A DNA stretch of 64,000 nucleotides from Clostridiales bacterium CCNA10 (GTDB lineage: Bacteria > Bacillota > Clostridia > Oscillospirales > Oscillospiraceae): positions 3,038,319 to 3,102,318 of the forward strand of contig AP018533.1 of assembly GCA_003573975.1 (NCBI GenBank). Direction: 5' to 3'. The position numbers and the translations under genes are program-made. A model generated the notes under the pieces. That model saw only the letters and a list, made by a program, of their open reading frames with translations, had not been told where the DNA came from and searched no databases. Shown piece after piece: positions 50,984 through 59,130 of the stretch (its first letter is position 1; each line of letters starts with the position of its first letter).

Positions 50984-51674
50984 TCATATAAAGCCGGAAG
51001 TTAATTACCGTGAGTTCCGCATCCATAAACTTAATACACCTGAATTTTCTCACGTCAGGCTATTGCTTTACTGGCCAATTTTCGGCTTGCTGTTTTTGTT
51101 TCTTGAGCGGTTGCAACCGCAACGAAATTACTATCCCGTCTATTGTGGACTCGATGATATAATACCATTTTGTGAATGGGCGTTGATTCCGTATCTATTT
51201 TGGTTTGTCTTTCTAATCGGTACGTTGGTTTATACTTTTTTCGTCGATGTACCTGCATTTCGGCGTATGATGTATTTTGTGATAGTCACCTATACGATCA
51301 CGGTTTTGATTTACCTGTTCTTTCCAACCTGCCAAAATTTGCGGCCAGAAGCATTTGTACGCAATAATCTACTTACACGCTTTATTGAATTATTCTATAG
51401 TTTCGATACCAATACAAATGTTTGCCCCTCACTTCATGTAATAGGCTCTGTTGCCGCGATGTTTGGGTTATGGGATTGCAAGGCGCTCCAAAGCGTCGGA
51501 TGGAAAATCGCTGCTACATCAATCGCCGTGTGTATCAGTCTCTCCACCGTTTTTATGAAACAGCATTCTATCATGGATGTTCTCGCTGCATTGCCAGTCT
51601 GTTTCTTTGGTTGGTGGATTGCCTATAAGATACTCCCCAATAATAAAACAAACCGATTTCTTACGAGGATGTAA
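50973..51674 (+). CDS. PAP2-family membrane phosphatase
   Basis: A 233-residue protein with about six transmembrane helices. The PAP2 motifs NVCPSLHVIGS and STVFMKQHSIMDVLAALP carry the active-site His residues. It probably removes phosphate from phosphatidic acid or a related lipid phosphate. ATG 50973 lies inside the end of the glycosyltransferase gene. An earlier in-frame ATG at 50955 is possible. The next gene starts three bases after its stop region, so it is one transcript. Confidence 0.85.
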   Translation: MQSNHIKPEVNYREFRIHKLNTPEFSHVRLLLYWPIFGLLFLFLERLQPQRNYYPVYCGLDDIIPFCEWALIPYLFWFVFLIGTLVYTFFVDVPAFRRMMYFVIVTYTITVLIYLFFPTCQNLRPEAFVRNNLLTRFIELFYSFDTNTNVCPSLHVIGSVAAMFGLWDCKALQSVGWKIAATSIAVCISLSTVFMKQHSIMDVLAALPVCFFGWWIAYKILPNNKTNRFLTRM

Positions 51675-51676
51675 TC

Positions 51677-52819
51677 ATGGATAAATCCTACAAAAAGCCG
51701 CTTCTACTAATCACGTTTGGGGTGATCTTATTTGCGGCATTCAACAATCTAAACTATGTTGCCAACTTTCTAAAATCGTGTATTGGCTTGCTCGCTCCGA
51801 TTTTATCAGGCCTTTTGCTGGCCTTTGTTCTGAGTGTACCCGTGCGCGGACTGGCAAAGAGGCTTCGACGAAAGCTGACTAAAGCTACAGATCGGCAAAT
51901 AGACATGATAAGCCTGTTACTGACGCTGATATGTGTTATTGCGATTATTGCTCTTCTGTGTGTAATTGCGATTCCACAGCTCACTGCATCTGTAAAAAGC
52001 ATTGCTGCTCTTGTTCAAGAAAAATGGCCTGACTGGGTCGGCTTATTGCAAAGATACGGCATTGACACAGAGAAACTGTCGGCACATTTTGCTGCGCTCG
52101 ATTGGAAATCTATTCTGCAAAGCATTTCGAGCGAAATGAACACAGTGATTTCCTCAGTTGCCAATGTTGCTGGCTCTACGGTATCTGCGATTGCTGATGT
52201 TGCAATTTCACTTGTGATCACATTCTATGTGCTAATTGGATGGCGTGAATTGAGCAGTCAAAGCAAACGGGCACTGTATGCCTACTGTAAGGAATCCGTT
52301 GCAGATAGAATTTGCCATATTTCGAAACTTGCACATGACACCTATGCGAAGTTTCTTTCTGGTCAGTGTGTCGAGGTTATGATTCTTGGAACATTGATCT
52401 TTCTTTCGCTTTCTGTTGCAGGGATTCCATATGCGGGGCTAACAGCCGTTTTAACTGCCGCCTTTGCATTCGTTCCTTATATTGGAGCATTTCTCTCCTG
52501 CGCTTTCGGCATTTTATTTACTTTATTGGCGGCTCCGAACAAGGCGCTCCTATGCTTTATCGTCTATCAGGCAACTCAGTTTGTTGAAAATCAGTTCATC
52601 TATCCTCACGTCGTGGGAAACAGTGTAGGGCTATCCCCATTCTGGACGTTGTTGGCGGTTTTGCTGGGCGGTAAACTGTTCGGTGTCCTTGGCATGATCT
52701 TCTTTATTCCGTTAATGGCTCTTGTATCTCAGCTTCTACACGAATCAATCGAACGGCGGCTGCATACCCGCAAACCGGAGCTGTCCAATGTACAAAGCAA
52801 CTCAGACGAGAATATTTGA
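51677..52819 (+). CDS. AI-2E/PerM-family transporter
   Basis: A 380-residue membrane protein with about eight helices and the AI-2E family pattern: an N-terminal helix pair, a soluble middle (about 95-150), and the C-terminal FVPYIGAFLSCAFGILFTLL and ENQFIYPHVVGNSVGLSPFW segments. Members export or exchange small solutes. Some are sodium-proton antiporters. It is the last intact gene of the lipid operon. Its 3' end overlaps a fragment of a histidine kinase in another frame. Confidence 0.87.
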   Translation: MDKSYKKPLLLITFGVILFAAFNNLNYVANFLKSCIGLLAPILSGLLLAFVLSVPVRGLAKRLRRKLTKATDRQIDMISLLLTLICVIAIIALLCVIAIPQLTASVKSIAALVQEKWPDWVGLLQRYGIDTEKLSAHFAALDWKSILQSISSEMNTVISSVANVAGSTVSAIADVAISLVITFYVLIGWRELSSQSKRALYAYCKESVADRICHISKLAHDTYAKFLSGQCVEVMILGTLIFLSLSVAGIPYAGLTAVLTAAFAFVPYIGAFLSCAFGILFTLLAAPNKALLCFIVYQATQFVENQFIYPHVVGNSVGLSPFWTLLAVLLGGKLFGVLGMIFFIPLMALVSQLLHESIERRLHTRKPELSNVQSNSDENI

Positions 52820-52991
52820 CAAGTTCTATCAGGTAGATGGATCTCATAAAGCAGAAGGAAATGGCCTAGGTCTTGCACTTGTAAAACGGATTGTAGATAG
52901 TGCCGGAGGAACAATCAAAGCAGAAAACCGTGAATATGGTGGATGCAGATTTGTTATAGAGCTGCCAAAGCAGAAAGATGAGATTATCTAG
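52790..52991 (+). pseudogene. Histidine kinase C-terminal fragment
   Basis: The frame reads RIFDKFYQVDGSHKAEGNGL, then GLALVKRIVDSAGGTIKAEN to a stop at 52991. This is the last 60 or so residues of a sensor kinase ATPase domain (F and G2 boxes). It begins inside the end of the AI-2E gene, so a deletion joined the lipid operon to the tail of a kinase gene. No start or ribosome site of its own is convincing. Confidence 0.85.
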
Positions 52992-53024
52992 TTTTAAGAT
53001 AAATTAGAAGATGGGAGTATTTAT

Positions 53025-54089
53025 ATGACATTTTATCAGGAGTTGCAGTTAAATCAGGCAGGTTCTAAAAACCTGTTGAAAAAGAGTGAAACACTAAAAG
53101 AAAAACTATATCATATGTGGGTATATCTGGTGAAGATAGCTGCTACAATGGCATTTTGTTTTTTCTTTGTTAGTATTTTCAGCATCCTATTTGGAAATGA
53201 GAACAGCATTGTAGGTGTAGTAGTCTTATTATGTCTCATGGTGTTTAGGAATGCGGATCTGGGGATCCACACCGGACAATCTACGATGCTTTTGGCTTTG
53301 TTCTTTGTAATTATGACTGTATGTCCGCATTTAGCAAATCAGTTTTCACCGGTATTGGGAATGCTGTTAAATATTGCGGCACTGGCTGTGTTGATTCTGT
53401 TCGGATGCCATAATCCATCCATGTTTAATCAATCTACATTGGTTCTTGGGTATCTGCTGCTATATGGTTATGATGTTACGGGAAAAAGCTATCAGATGCG
53501 ATTAGTCGGAATGGCTTTAGGTGCAGCACTTACCTGCTTCGTATTTTATCGAAATCATAAAAACAGAACTTATAAAAGAAATCTGAAAGATCTGATACAA
53601 GAATTTGATATCACTTCTTCCAGAACAAAATGGCAGATATGTCAGATTTTATGCGTACCGATTGTCCTTTGCATTGCAGAACTTTGTAATATGCCACGTG
53701 CAATGTGGGCTGGTATTGCGGCCATGTCCGTGATTTTGCCGTCTATGGAAGATATGCACTACAGAGTCCGTAAAAGGATTGTCGGAAATATTGCAGGTGT
53801 TATATGTTTTACAGTATTATATTTTCTGCTTCCTTCGTCAATCTATGCATATATAGGAATTCTTGGTGGAATCGGTGTAGGATTTTCAGCACAATATGGC
53901 TGGCAGGCAGTATTTAACACATTTGGTGCTTTAGCCATTGCTGCAGAGACATATGGACTACAAGGAGCGGTTAGTCTTAGAGTGAGTCAAAATGTTTTTG
54001 GTGTTGTGTTTGCTTTAGCATTTTGTGTTATATTTTATTGGTTTATGCCTAAAAAAAAGGAAAGTGAGGTGACCGTACATGCAGAGTGA
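53025..54089 (+). CDS. FUSC-family membrane protein
   Basis: A 354-residue protein with about ten hydrophobic segments in two halves and a charged loop between (RNHKNRTYKRNLKDLIQEFD). The arrangement fits the FUSC/aromatic acid exporter-like superfamily. GGGAG precedes ATG 53025. Codon use is clearly A+T-rich compared with the lipid operon upstream. The substrate is unknown. Its stop overlaps the beginning of a broken CDP-alcohol phosphatidyltransferase gene. Confidence 0.75.
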   Translation: MTFYQELQLNQAGSKNLLKKSETLKEKLYHMWVYLVKIAATMAFCFFFVSIFSILFGNENSIVGVVVLLCLMVFRNADLGIHTGQSTMLLALFFVIMTVCPHLANQFSPVLGMLLNIAALAVLILFGCHNPSMFNQSTLVLGYLLLYGYDVTGKSYQMRLVGMALGAALTCFVFYRNHKNRTYKRNLKDLIQEFDITSSRTKWQICQILCVPIVLCIAELCNMPRAMWAGIAAMSVILPSMEDMHYRVRKRIVGNIAGVICFTVLYFLLPSSIYAYIGILGGIGVGFSAQYGWQAVFNTFGALAIAAETYGLQGAVSLRVSQNVFGVVFALAFCVIFYWFMPKKKESEVTVHAE

Positions 54090-54304
54090 AGTGAATCAGA
54101 AAGAAAATTTGAATAGAATTATTACGGTTCCTAATCTTCTTTCTTTTTTCGGCTTTGTCTGATTCCGGTAATTATATGGAGTTATTGTGTAAAGAAAAAT
54201 CCTCGAATGAATGCAGGGAAGTGACCGAAAAGTACCGCACAGGACGGAGTGCATATTTATGGCTCGGACAGTTGTTTATGAGATTGTTTGCAGGACTATT
54301 ATAG
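54079..54304 (+). pseudogene. CDP-alcohol phosphatidyltransferase N-terminal remnant
   Basis: The ATG at 54079 starts NLNRIITVPNLLSFF, the usual opening of phosphatidylglycerophosphate or cardiolipin synthases of the CDP-alcohol type. A frameshift in the run of T at about 54145 leads to a TGA at 54160. The other frame continues RLCLIPVIIWSYCVKKNPRM. The catalytic DGxxAR motif is missing. A short further frame (GRSAYLWLGQLFMRLFAGLL) ends at 54304 and may be the tail of another gene. Confidence 0.75.
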
Positions 54305-54325
54305 CAGAAAGAAGAGGTGTTCGAT

Positions 54326-55315
54326 ATGTGTACAGCAGCAACTTACAAAACAAAAGATTTTTATATGGGCAGAACGCTTGATTATGAATTTTCCTATGGG
54401 GAACAGATCACGATAACGCCAAGAAATTACGAATTTGATTTCCGGTTTGCCGGGAAGATAAAAAGCCATTATGCTTTGATCGGAATGGCATTTGTTGCAG
54501 GAGGTTATCCGCTTTATTATGATGCTGTTAATGAAAAAGGCCTTGGAATGGCAGGTCTTAATTTTGTCGGCAATGCGGCATATGAAGAAGCTTTGCCGGA
54601 AGATGAAACAGAAGTCAGCCAGGTGGCACAGTTCGAGTTCATCCCATGGATCCTTACACAGTGTGCTACTGTAGCAGAGGCGAGAGAGAAGCTGGCAGCA
54701 ATGAGACTGACAGGCACAGCATTCAGTGAACAGCTGCCGACAGCACAGCTTCACTGGATCATTGCAGACAAAGACTCCTGTATCGTTGTTGAGTCTATGA
54801 AAGATGGGCTGCATGTATATGATAATCCGGTAGGAGTGCTTACCAATAATCCACCATTCCCGAGTCAGATGTTTGCACTGAATAATTATGCCGGAGTATC
54901 CAGAAAACAGCCGGAGAGTACTTTTGCAGGAGTATTACAGCTTGATGCATATAGCAGAGGAATGGGTGGAATGGGAATACCTGGAGATCTTTCCAGCCAG
55001 TCAAGATTTGTGAAAGTTGCCTTTACAAAATTAAATTCGATCTCCGGTGAAGAAGAGGATGAGAGTGTAAGCCAGTTCTTCCATATCTTAGGATCCGTAG
55101 ATCAGCAGCGTGGATGCTGTGAGGTGACAGAAGGCAAATATGAGATCACGATATACACGTCCTGTTGTAATACAGCAAAAGGTATTTATTATTATACGAC
55201 TTATGATAATCATCAGATCACAGCGGTTGACATGCATGCGGAAAATCTGGATTCAGATCAGCTGATCTGTTATCCGCTTCTGTCCAAGGGCGAAGTCAGA
55301 TGGCAGAATAAATAA
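54326..55315 (+). CDS. bsh: Choloylglycine hydrolase (bile salt hydrolase)
   Basis: A 329-residue Ntn-hydrolase that cleaves taurine or glycine from conjugated bile acids in the cytoplasm. The start MCTAATYKTKDFYMGRTLDY gives nucleophile Cys2 plus Arg16 and Asp19. Asn79 (in GLGMAGLNF), the Asn pair at 174-175 (LTNNP) and Arg227 (SRFVK) complete the active site, so the enzyme should work. ATG 54326 is required because Cys must follow Met1, and an AGAGG site precedes it. The gene stands alone between fragments in the A+T-rich part of the composite insert, a sign of transfer between gut bacteria. Confidence 0.95.
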   Translation: MCTAATYKTKDFYMGRTLDYEFSYGEQITITPRNYEFDFRFAGKIKSHYALIGMAFVAGGYPLYYDAVNEKGLGMAGLNFVGNAAYEEALPEDETEVSQVAQFEFIPWILTQCATVAEAREKLAAMRLTGTAFSEQLPTAQLHWIIADKDSCIVVESMKDGLHVYDNPVGVLTNNPPFPSQMFALNNYAGVSRKQPESTFAGVLQLDAYSRGMGGMGIPGDLSSQSRFVKVAFTKLNSISGEEEDESVSQFFHILGSVDQQRGCCEVTEGKYEITIYTSCCNTAKGIYYYTTYDNHQITAVDMHAENLDSDQLICYPLLSKGEVRWQNK

Positions 55316-55710
55316 TACGAAAATGCACGGAGAAAGCATAACGCAGAACAACAGGAGGACAATATCGAGATTGTATGGAATGCAGATGTTAGGTTGATAA
55401 TTGTGCAAGCACCGCCTGCACAATTTGTGCAACAAAAAAGAGGAGCCAGTCCAGACTCCTCAAAGGTACGTTATTTCAAAAAGTTGCTCTTGTGTTCCAG
55501 CGCGTGCAGATTATGATAGTCCTCATAAATAAGTCAATTTTGCAGATAAAATTAGCAACTCAGGAAAAAATGATTTGCTTGGAGAAATCGAAACGATAAG
55601 CTGAGATAATGGTTTCTCTTCTTTAGTGAGCCTATGAAATTTTTTCTGTAAAATAACCTAAGTAAGGTCCTTCTATGATACAATAAATATCATTAGGAGG
55701 GCCTTTTACT
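55316..55710. other. Gene-free stretch after bsh
   Basis: No reading frame or RNA gene is supported here. A short hairpin (GAGGAGCC around 55440 with GGACTCCTC-like complement) may terminate bsh transcription, and the last 60 bases hold A+T-rich sequence and an AGGAGGG site that serve the IS256-family start at 55711. Confidence 0.5.
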
Positions 55711-55752
55711 ATGGCAAAACAAAAGAAACCTGTTCACAGAGTTGAAAGGTAG
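55711..55752 (+). pseudogene. IS256-family transposase, 5' fragment split by another IS
   Basis: The ORF MAKQKKPVHRVE is the N-terminus of an IS256-family transposase and is cut after 12 codons. The following codons of the same protein (GKRNIIRQLLEEYDIETAED) resume at about 57110 on the other side of the minus-strand element. Confidence 0.75.
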
Positions 55753-57100
55753 TGTCAAGGAATTTTCGCAAAATGGTTTGCAGGCCCTGGCATGAGAGAA
55801 GTCAGCCAGCAATGGAGGCGTCCTCAAGGGCAGCCTCCAGGTGCTTCATGTTCATGTACTTCTTGTTGCCCCACTGGGTGCCGGCCACATGGCGCAGCCG
55901 GGCGCAGACCAGCATGAGGGCGGAGTTGCCGTCTGGGAAACTGCCCACTACACGAGTGCGGCGGCGGATCTCCCGGTTGAGCCGTTCAATGACGTTATTG
56001 GTACGGATGCGAGTCCAGTGTTCGCTGGGAAAATCGCAGTAAGTCAGCGTTTCCTCAATGCCATCCTCCACCTTCTTGGCGGCCTCTTTCAACTTCATAG
56101 AGCGCAGTTGCTCCACCACGGCTTTGGCTTTCTCCCGGGCAGCTTTCTTGCTCTCCTGAGCATGGATCGCTTTGAGCATCTTTGCCACCAGCTTCACCTT
56201 GGAGCGAGGCGTTACGGAGAACACATTGCGGTAGAAGTGCACAGTACACCGCTGGTACTTGGCCTCTGGGAATACTTCTCCCACAGCTTCCAGCATACCA
56301 AGGCATTTGTCTCCAACCACCAGTTTAACCCCGTCCAGGCCGCGGCCGCGCAGCCACTGGAAGAAGCTGACCCAGCTGGACTTGTCCTCTTTCATCCCCT
56401 CGGCGGCACCAAGAACCTCACGGTATCCGTCCTCATTCACTGCAATCGCCACCAGAATGGCCACATTTTCAAACTCTCCGCCCCAATTTCGGCGCAGGTA
56501 GATCCCATCCACATAGACATACGGATAGCGCCCGCCTTGCAGAGGGCGGTTCCGCCAGTCTTCAATGTGGACATACGCTTTCTTGTTCAGCTCACTGATG
56601 GTGGCCGGAGACACCTTGCTGCCCCACAGAGCCTCAGTAATATCCTCCACACGTCGGACGGATACGCCTGCCAGGTACATCTCAATGAGAGCTTCTTCTA
56701 CACTGCTCTCCCGGCGGCGATACCGCTCAATGATGGCGGTCTCAAAGGAGATCCCCTTGAGCTTGGGCACCTTCAGGGTAACGTCCCCGGATGTAGTGGT
56801 GAGATTCCGGTTGTAGTGGCCGCTCCGGTACCCCTGGCGCTGCTCATTACGCTCGTACCGGGCAGCCTGGGTCAGCTTCTCTGCCTCGGCCTCCAGCAGC
56901 TTGTTGAGTGTCTCCTCTACGCTGCCACGCACAAGTTCCTTGAGCTGCCCCTTGATTACTTCCTCATTCAGCTGTACAATCTTTTCAGGCATGGTTTGCT
57001 CGCTCCTTTCAGAATGGTGTGTCGCGACTTCATTCTACCAGAGGGCTGCAAACCATGTCTTCTTTTGTTTGCTTTTCAATTTGCGAAAATTATTGTACCT
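55753..57100 (-). mobile_element. IS256-family insertion sequence
   Basis: About 1.35 kb holding one transposase gene. The 12-bp inverted motif AATTTTCGCAAA lies at 55761-55772 and, inverted, at 57080-57091, and GGTTTGCAG is also repeated in inverted form further inside. The exact ends and target duplication are not settled. It has split another IS256-family transposase gene. Confidence 0.8.
55802..56992 (-). CDS. IS256-family (mutator-type) transposase
   Basis: A 396-residue DDE transposase. The DDE residues lie in YVYVDGIYLRRNW (Asp), VKLVVGDKCLGMLEAV (Asp) and RTNNVIERLNREIRRRTRVV (Glu with the conserved Asn-Asn context). Length matches the family. The frame is intact, so the element may still move. 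AAAGGAGCGAGC-type sequence precedes the ATG on the minus strand. It is read toward the bile salt hydrolase gene. Confidence 0.95.
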   Translation of the reverse strand: MPEKIVQLNEEVIKGQLKELVRGSVEETLNKLLEAEAEKLTQAARYERNEQRQGYRSGHYNRNLTTTSGDVTLKVPKLKGISFETAIIERYRRRESSVEEALIEMYLAGVSVRRVEDITEALWGSKVSPATISELNKKAYVHIEDWRNRPLQGGRYPYVYVDGIYLRRNWGGEFENVAILVAIAVNEDGYREVLGAAEGMKEDKSSWVSFFQWLRGRGLDGVKLVVGDKCLGMLEAVGEVFPEAKYQRCTVHFYRNVFSVTPRSKVKLVAKMLKAIHAQESKKAAREKAKAVVEQLRSMKLKEAAKKVEDGIEETLTYCDFPSEHWTRIRTNNVIERLNREIRRRTRVVGSFPDGNSALMLVCARLRHVAGTQWGNKKYMNMKHLEAALEDASIAG

Positions 57101-57104
57101 TATC

Positions 57105-57207
57105 AAGGAAAAAGGAACATCATCCGCCAGCTTCTCGAAGAATACGATATCGAGACCGCAGAAGATATCCAGGATCGATTTGTTGCATTTTCGACCGTTA
57201 ATCCGTA
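57105..57207 (+). pseudogene. IS256-family transposase, second fragment fused to a host-gene tail
   Basis: The frame GKRNIIRQLLEEYDIETAED followed by IQD continues the fragment at 55711, then passes into RFVAFSTVNP and a TAA at 57207. The last part does not fit the transposase and is probably the 3' end of an element gene into which the composite insert went, marking its right border near 57180. Confidence 0.65.
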
Positions 57208-57233
57208 AGACTTACCAGAATGGAGGTATGTCT

Positions 57234-57647
57234 ATGTATCCGCGCACGATTATTGACTCACTATCGGCAGTTCCTAACAGAGATCAACTCACGCATAAAG
57301 ATCTACACGCACATTTCAGCACTGGTCAATCGATTCTTCTTTCTGGTTCTGGGAGAGATAAGAAGTACGGGTACCGCAATGGTATCCAGACGGATCTTGG
57401 AGACATCAGGAACGATGTCTGGCTCGATTTGGTGCGTGAGCTCATTGTCCGGAGCCACGAAGAAGACTTGTTCGATAAACTCCTGGAGTGGGAGAAGGAG
57501 CACACCTATTGGTTAAAGACGAAAGCAGAACTGGAGCATTACACGCTTGAGCTCTACGCTGCAAGGATCTTTGACAACCCGAAATGGGTTGACTATGAAG
57601 CTTTTGCCAAGCACTATGGCTACCAGCCGCAGTCCTATGAGGGGTAA
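57234..57647 (+). CDS. Unrecognised element protein
   Basis: A 137-residue protein beginning MYPRTIIDSLSAVPNRDQLT with a beta segment (GQSILLSGSGRDKKYGYRNG) and long acidic helices (WEKEHTYWLKTKAELEHYTL). ATG 57234 is seven bases from GGAGG, while ATG 57228 is only one base away. It is the first gene of the sigK element after the composite insert and is followed by a terminator. No family is recognised. Confidence 0.55.
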   Translation: MYPRTIIDSLSAVPNRDQLTHKDLHAHFSTGQSILLSGSGRDKKYGYRNGIQTDLGDIRNDVWLDLVRELIVRSHEEDLFDKLLEWEKEHTYWLKTKAELEHYTLELYAARIFDNPKWVDYEAFAKHYGYQPQSYEG

Positions 57648-57672
57648 ACGACTCAATGCATCGGATATACAT

Positions 57673-57709
57673 GAAAACGGCAATGCCACATTGTGGCACT
57701 GCCGTTTTC
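57673..57709. terminator. Hairpin terminator shared by convergent genes
   Basis: GAAAACGGCAATGCCACA pairs with TGTGGCACTGCCGTTTTC with one mismatch. T-rich sequence follows on the plus strand. It separates the gene at 57234 from the serpin gene and resembles the hairpin at 61035-61077. Confidence 0.88.
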
Positions 57710-57727
57710 TTATTGCCTTTTTTCAGT

Positions 57728-59116
57728 TCACGGTCTATTGACTACGCCAACAAAGAGTGGAAGTCCATCTGCACCAGTAATGGCGAATAAGAACGGTCGA
57801 TCCAATACGAAGTCCATTTCCTCTTCAGGTGGCGCCGCAGCACCAGCCATCATCATGACGGTATATGCCGCTGCGGTAACCCCCTCTTCATCGATGGCAA
57901 CGCGGGCTGCATGGTCGGCTTTGGAAAGAAATATCTCTGCAACTTTCGAAGTCATGGGACTGAAATCGGCCACCGTGGCATCGAATACACCGGTAATACC
58001 CAGCGCATTCAGGCCATCACGCAGGTCAAGATCAGAGACAACATCAAATTTGGGAACGGACATATTCACGATCAGGTGCTTGCTGTTCTCCCAGTTTCCA
58101 TTGCTGTTTAGGAACTCCATCGTTTGCTCATCGGCAAGCAGATCATCCATAGCCACGCCATCATCAGGCAGGAGGAACCACATTTTGCCGCTGCCCTCCA
58201 GGCTCAGAGCAACAGCGCCGAACTGATCTGCCCAGTAATAGGTTTTGCTGCCGCCCTTGTGCATGTAGTCGCACTCCACGGTCTCTCCATCAGCACTGAA
58301 CAGATGGAACAGGCCCTTTTCCGTTCCGGCCTCATTGAACTCACTGTGCCACTTGGCTCGGTAGTAGATGGTAGAGGCCAAAGCCATAACGGTCTCGGGG
58401 TCCATCGACAGGCCATCGGCCTGCGCTTCCAGCAGTCCTCCGGTCTGCTCATTGATCCAGTCCCGCAAGGCCTGATTAAATTCCTCGCTGCCCATCTCAC
58501 CACGGAAGGAGGACGCATAGTAATTCTTTGCCAGACTGTCCATTGTGGACTGGTTGAAATTTACGGACTCATTCAGCCACAGGGAGTTTGCCAGAATGCT
58601 TGTCACGGCGCCGTCATTGCTGTAATTGGCGTTCCAAACACTGGCCGCCTGGGAGCGCAGAGCCTCAATGCTTTCACTTCCTAGAAGGTCAAGGATCTGC
58701 TGGCGGCTTTCACTGTCCGTCACCTCTGCCAGCATGGCGAGGGCCATGTAAACACTCAGAGGAGAGTATACCTTGTTCTCCCCGTTGGAATTGCTGAGAA
58801 ACTCTCGGATTGAACTGGCGAAGAACGGTTTCAGACCGTCTGCATAGCCTTCCGGCTGACTGCATTGGGCCTTTCTGTCCGACTGCCAGGCGTCATAGAC
58901 CACATCAAAGCCATCGCTGTCAAACTCACCGGTCTTTTCATCAAAATACTCCATCTCGTTTGGGTAGGGAGCCATCTCCGGATAGCTAGCCAGTGCCAGA
59001 GCATAGGCCGATGCGGAGTTGTTTGGTTTCTTTTCGTCCATATTGGTATCTCCTGCGCAGCCTATCATAGAAATCAGGCAAGCCGCTGCGAGGCATAGCG
59101 CTACAATTCGTTTCAT
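57728..59116 (-). CDS. Serpin-family protease inhibitor lipoprotein
   Basis: A 462-residue serpin. The signal MKRIVALCLAAACLISMIGC has a lipobox, so it is anchored on the cell surface. Family landmarks are YSPLSVYMALAMLAEV, SILANSLWLNE and the C-terminal LDRPFLFAI. The reactive loop hinge EEGVTAAAYT leads to VMMMAGAAAPPEEE. Counting from the hinge Glu as P17 puts Ala at P1, which predicts inhibition of elastase-like proteases. AAGGAGGG precedes ATG 59116. It starts 14 bp after the gene for a membrane Ig-like protein. Gut bacterial serpins can block host or competitor proteases. Confidence 0.92.
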   Translation of the reverse strand: MKRIVALCLAAACLISMIGCAGDTNMDEKKPNNSASAYALALASYPEMAPYPNEMEYFDEKTGEFDSDGFDVVYDAWQSDRKAQCSQPEGYADGLKPFFASSIREFLSNSNGENKVYSPLSVYMALAMLAEVTDSESRQQILDLLGSESIEALRSQAASVWNANYSNDGAVTSILANSLWLNESVNFNQSTMDSLAKNYYASSFRGEMGSEEFNQALRDWINEQTGGLLEAQADGLSMDPETVMALASTIYYRAKWHSEFNEAGTEKGLFHLFSADGETVECDYMHKGGSKTYYWADQFGAVALSLEGSGKMWFLLPDDGVAMDDLLADEQTMEFLNSNGNWENSKHLIVNMSVPKFDVVSDLDLRDGLNALGITGVFDATVADFSPMTSKVAEIFLSKADHAARVAIDEEGVTAAAYTVMMMAGAAAPPEEEMDFVLDRPFLFAITGADGLPLFVGVVNRP

Positions 59117-59130
59117 ACTGCGTACCCTCC

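Larger units (their letters stand above)
45210..57207. mobile_element. Composite foreign insert inside the sigK element
   Basis: The stretch between the tRNA-array terminator and the gene at 57234 differs from its surroundings. It is visibly more A+T-rich in places, is full of gene fragments and carries chromosomal-type cargo (lipid enzymes, bile salt hydrolase). Its left edge is a decayed TnpX-like recombinase and its right edge is a truncated IS256-family transposase joined to an unrelated 3' reading frame (RFVAFSTVNP). Borders are approximate. It seems to have been built by several insertions and deletions. Confidence 0.55.

Noticed and set aside
55745-57105. Exact ends and target duplication of the IS256-family element
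   Set aside because: Several alternative alignments of the terminal repeats are possible by eye, and no 8-9 bp direct duplication is unambiguous.
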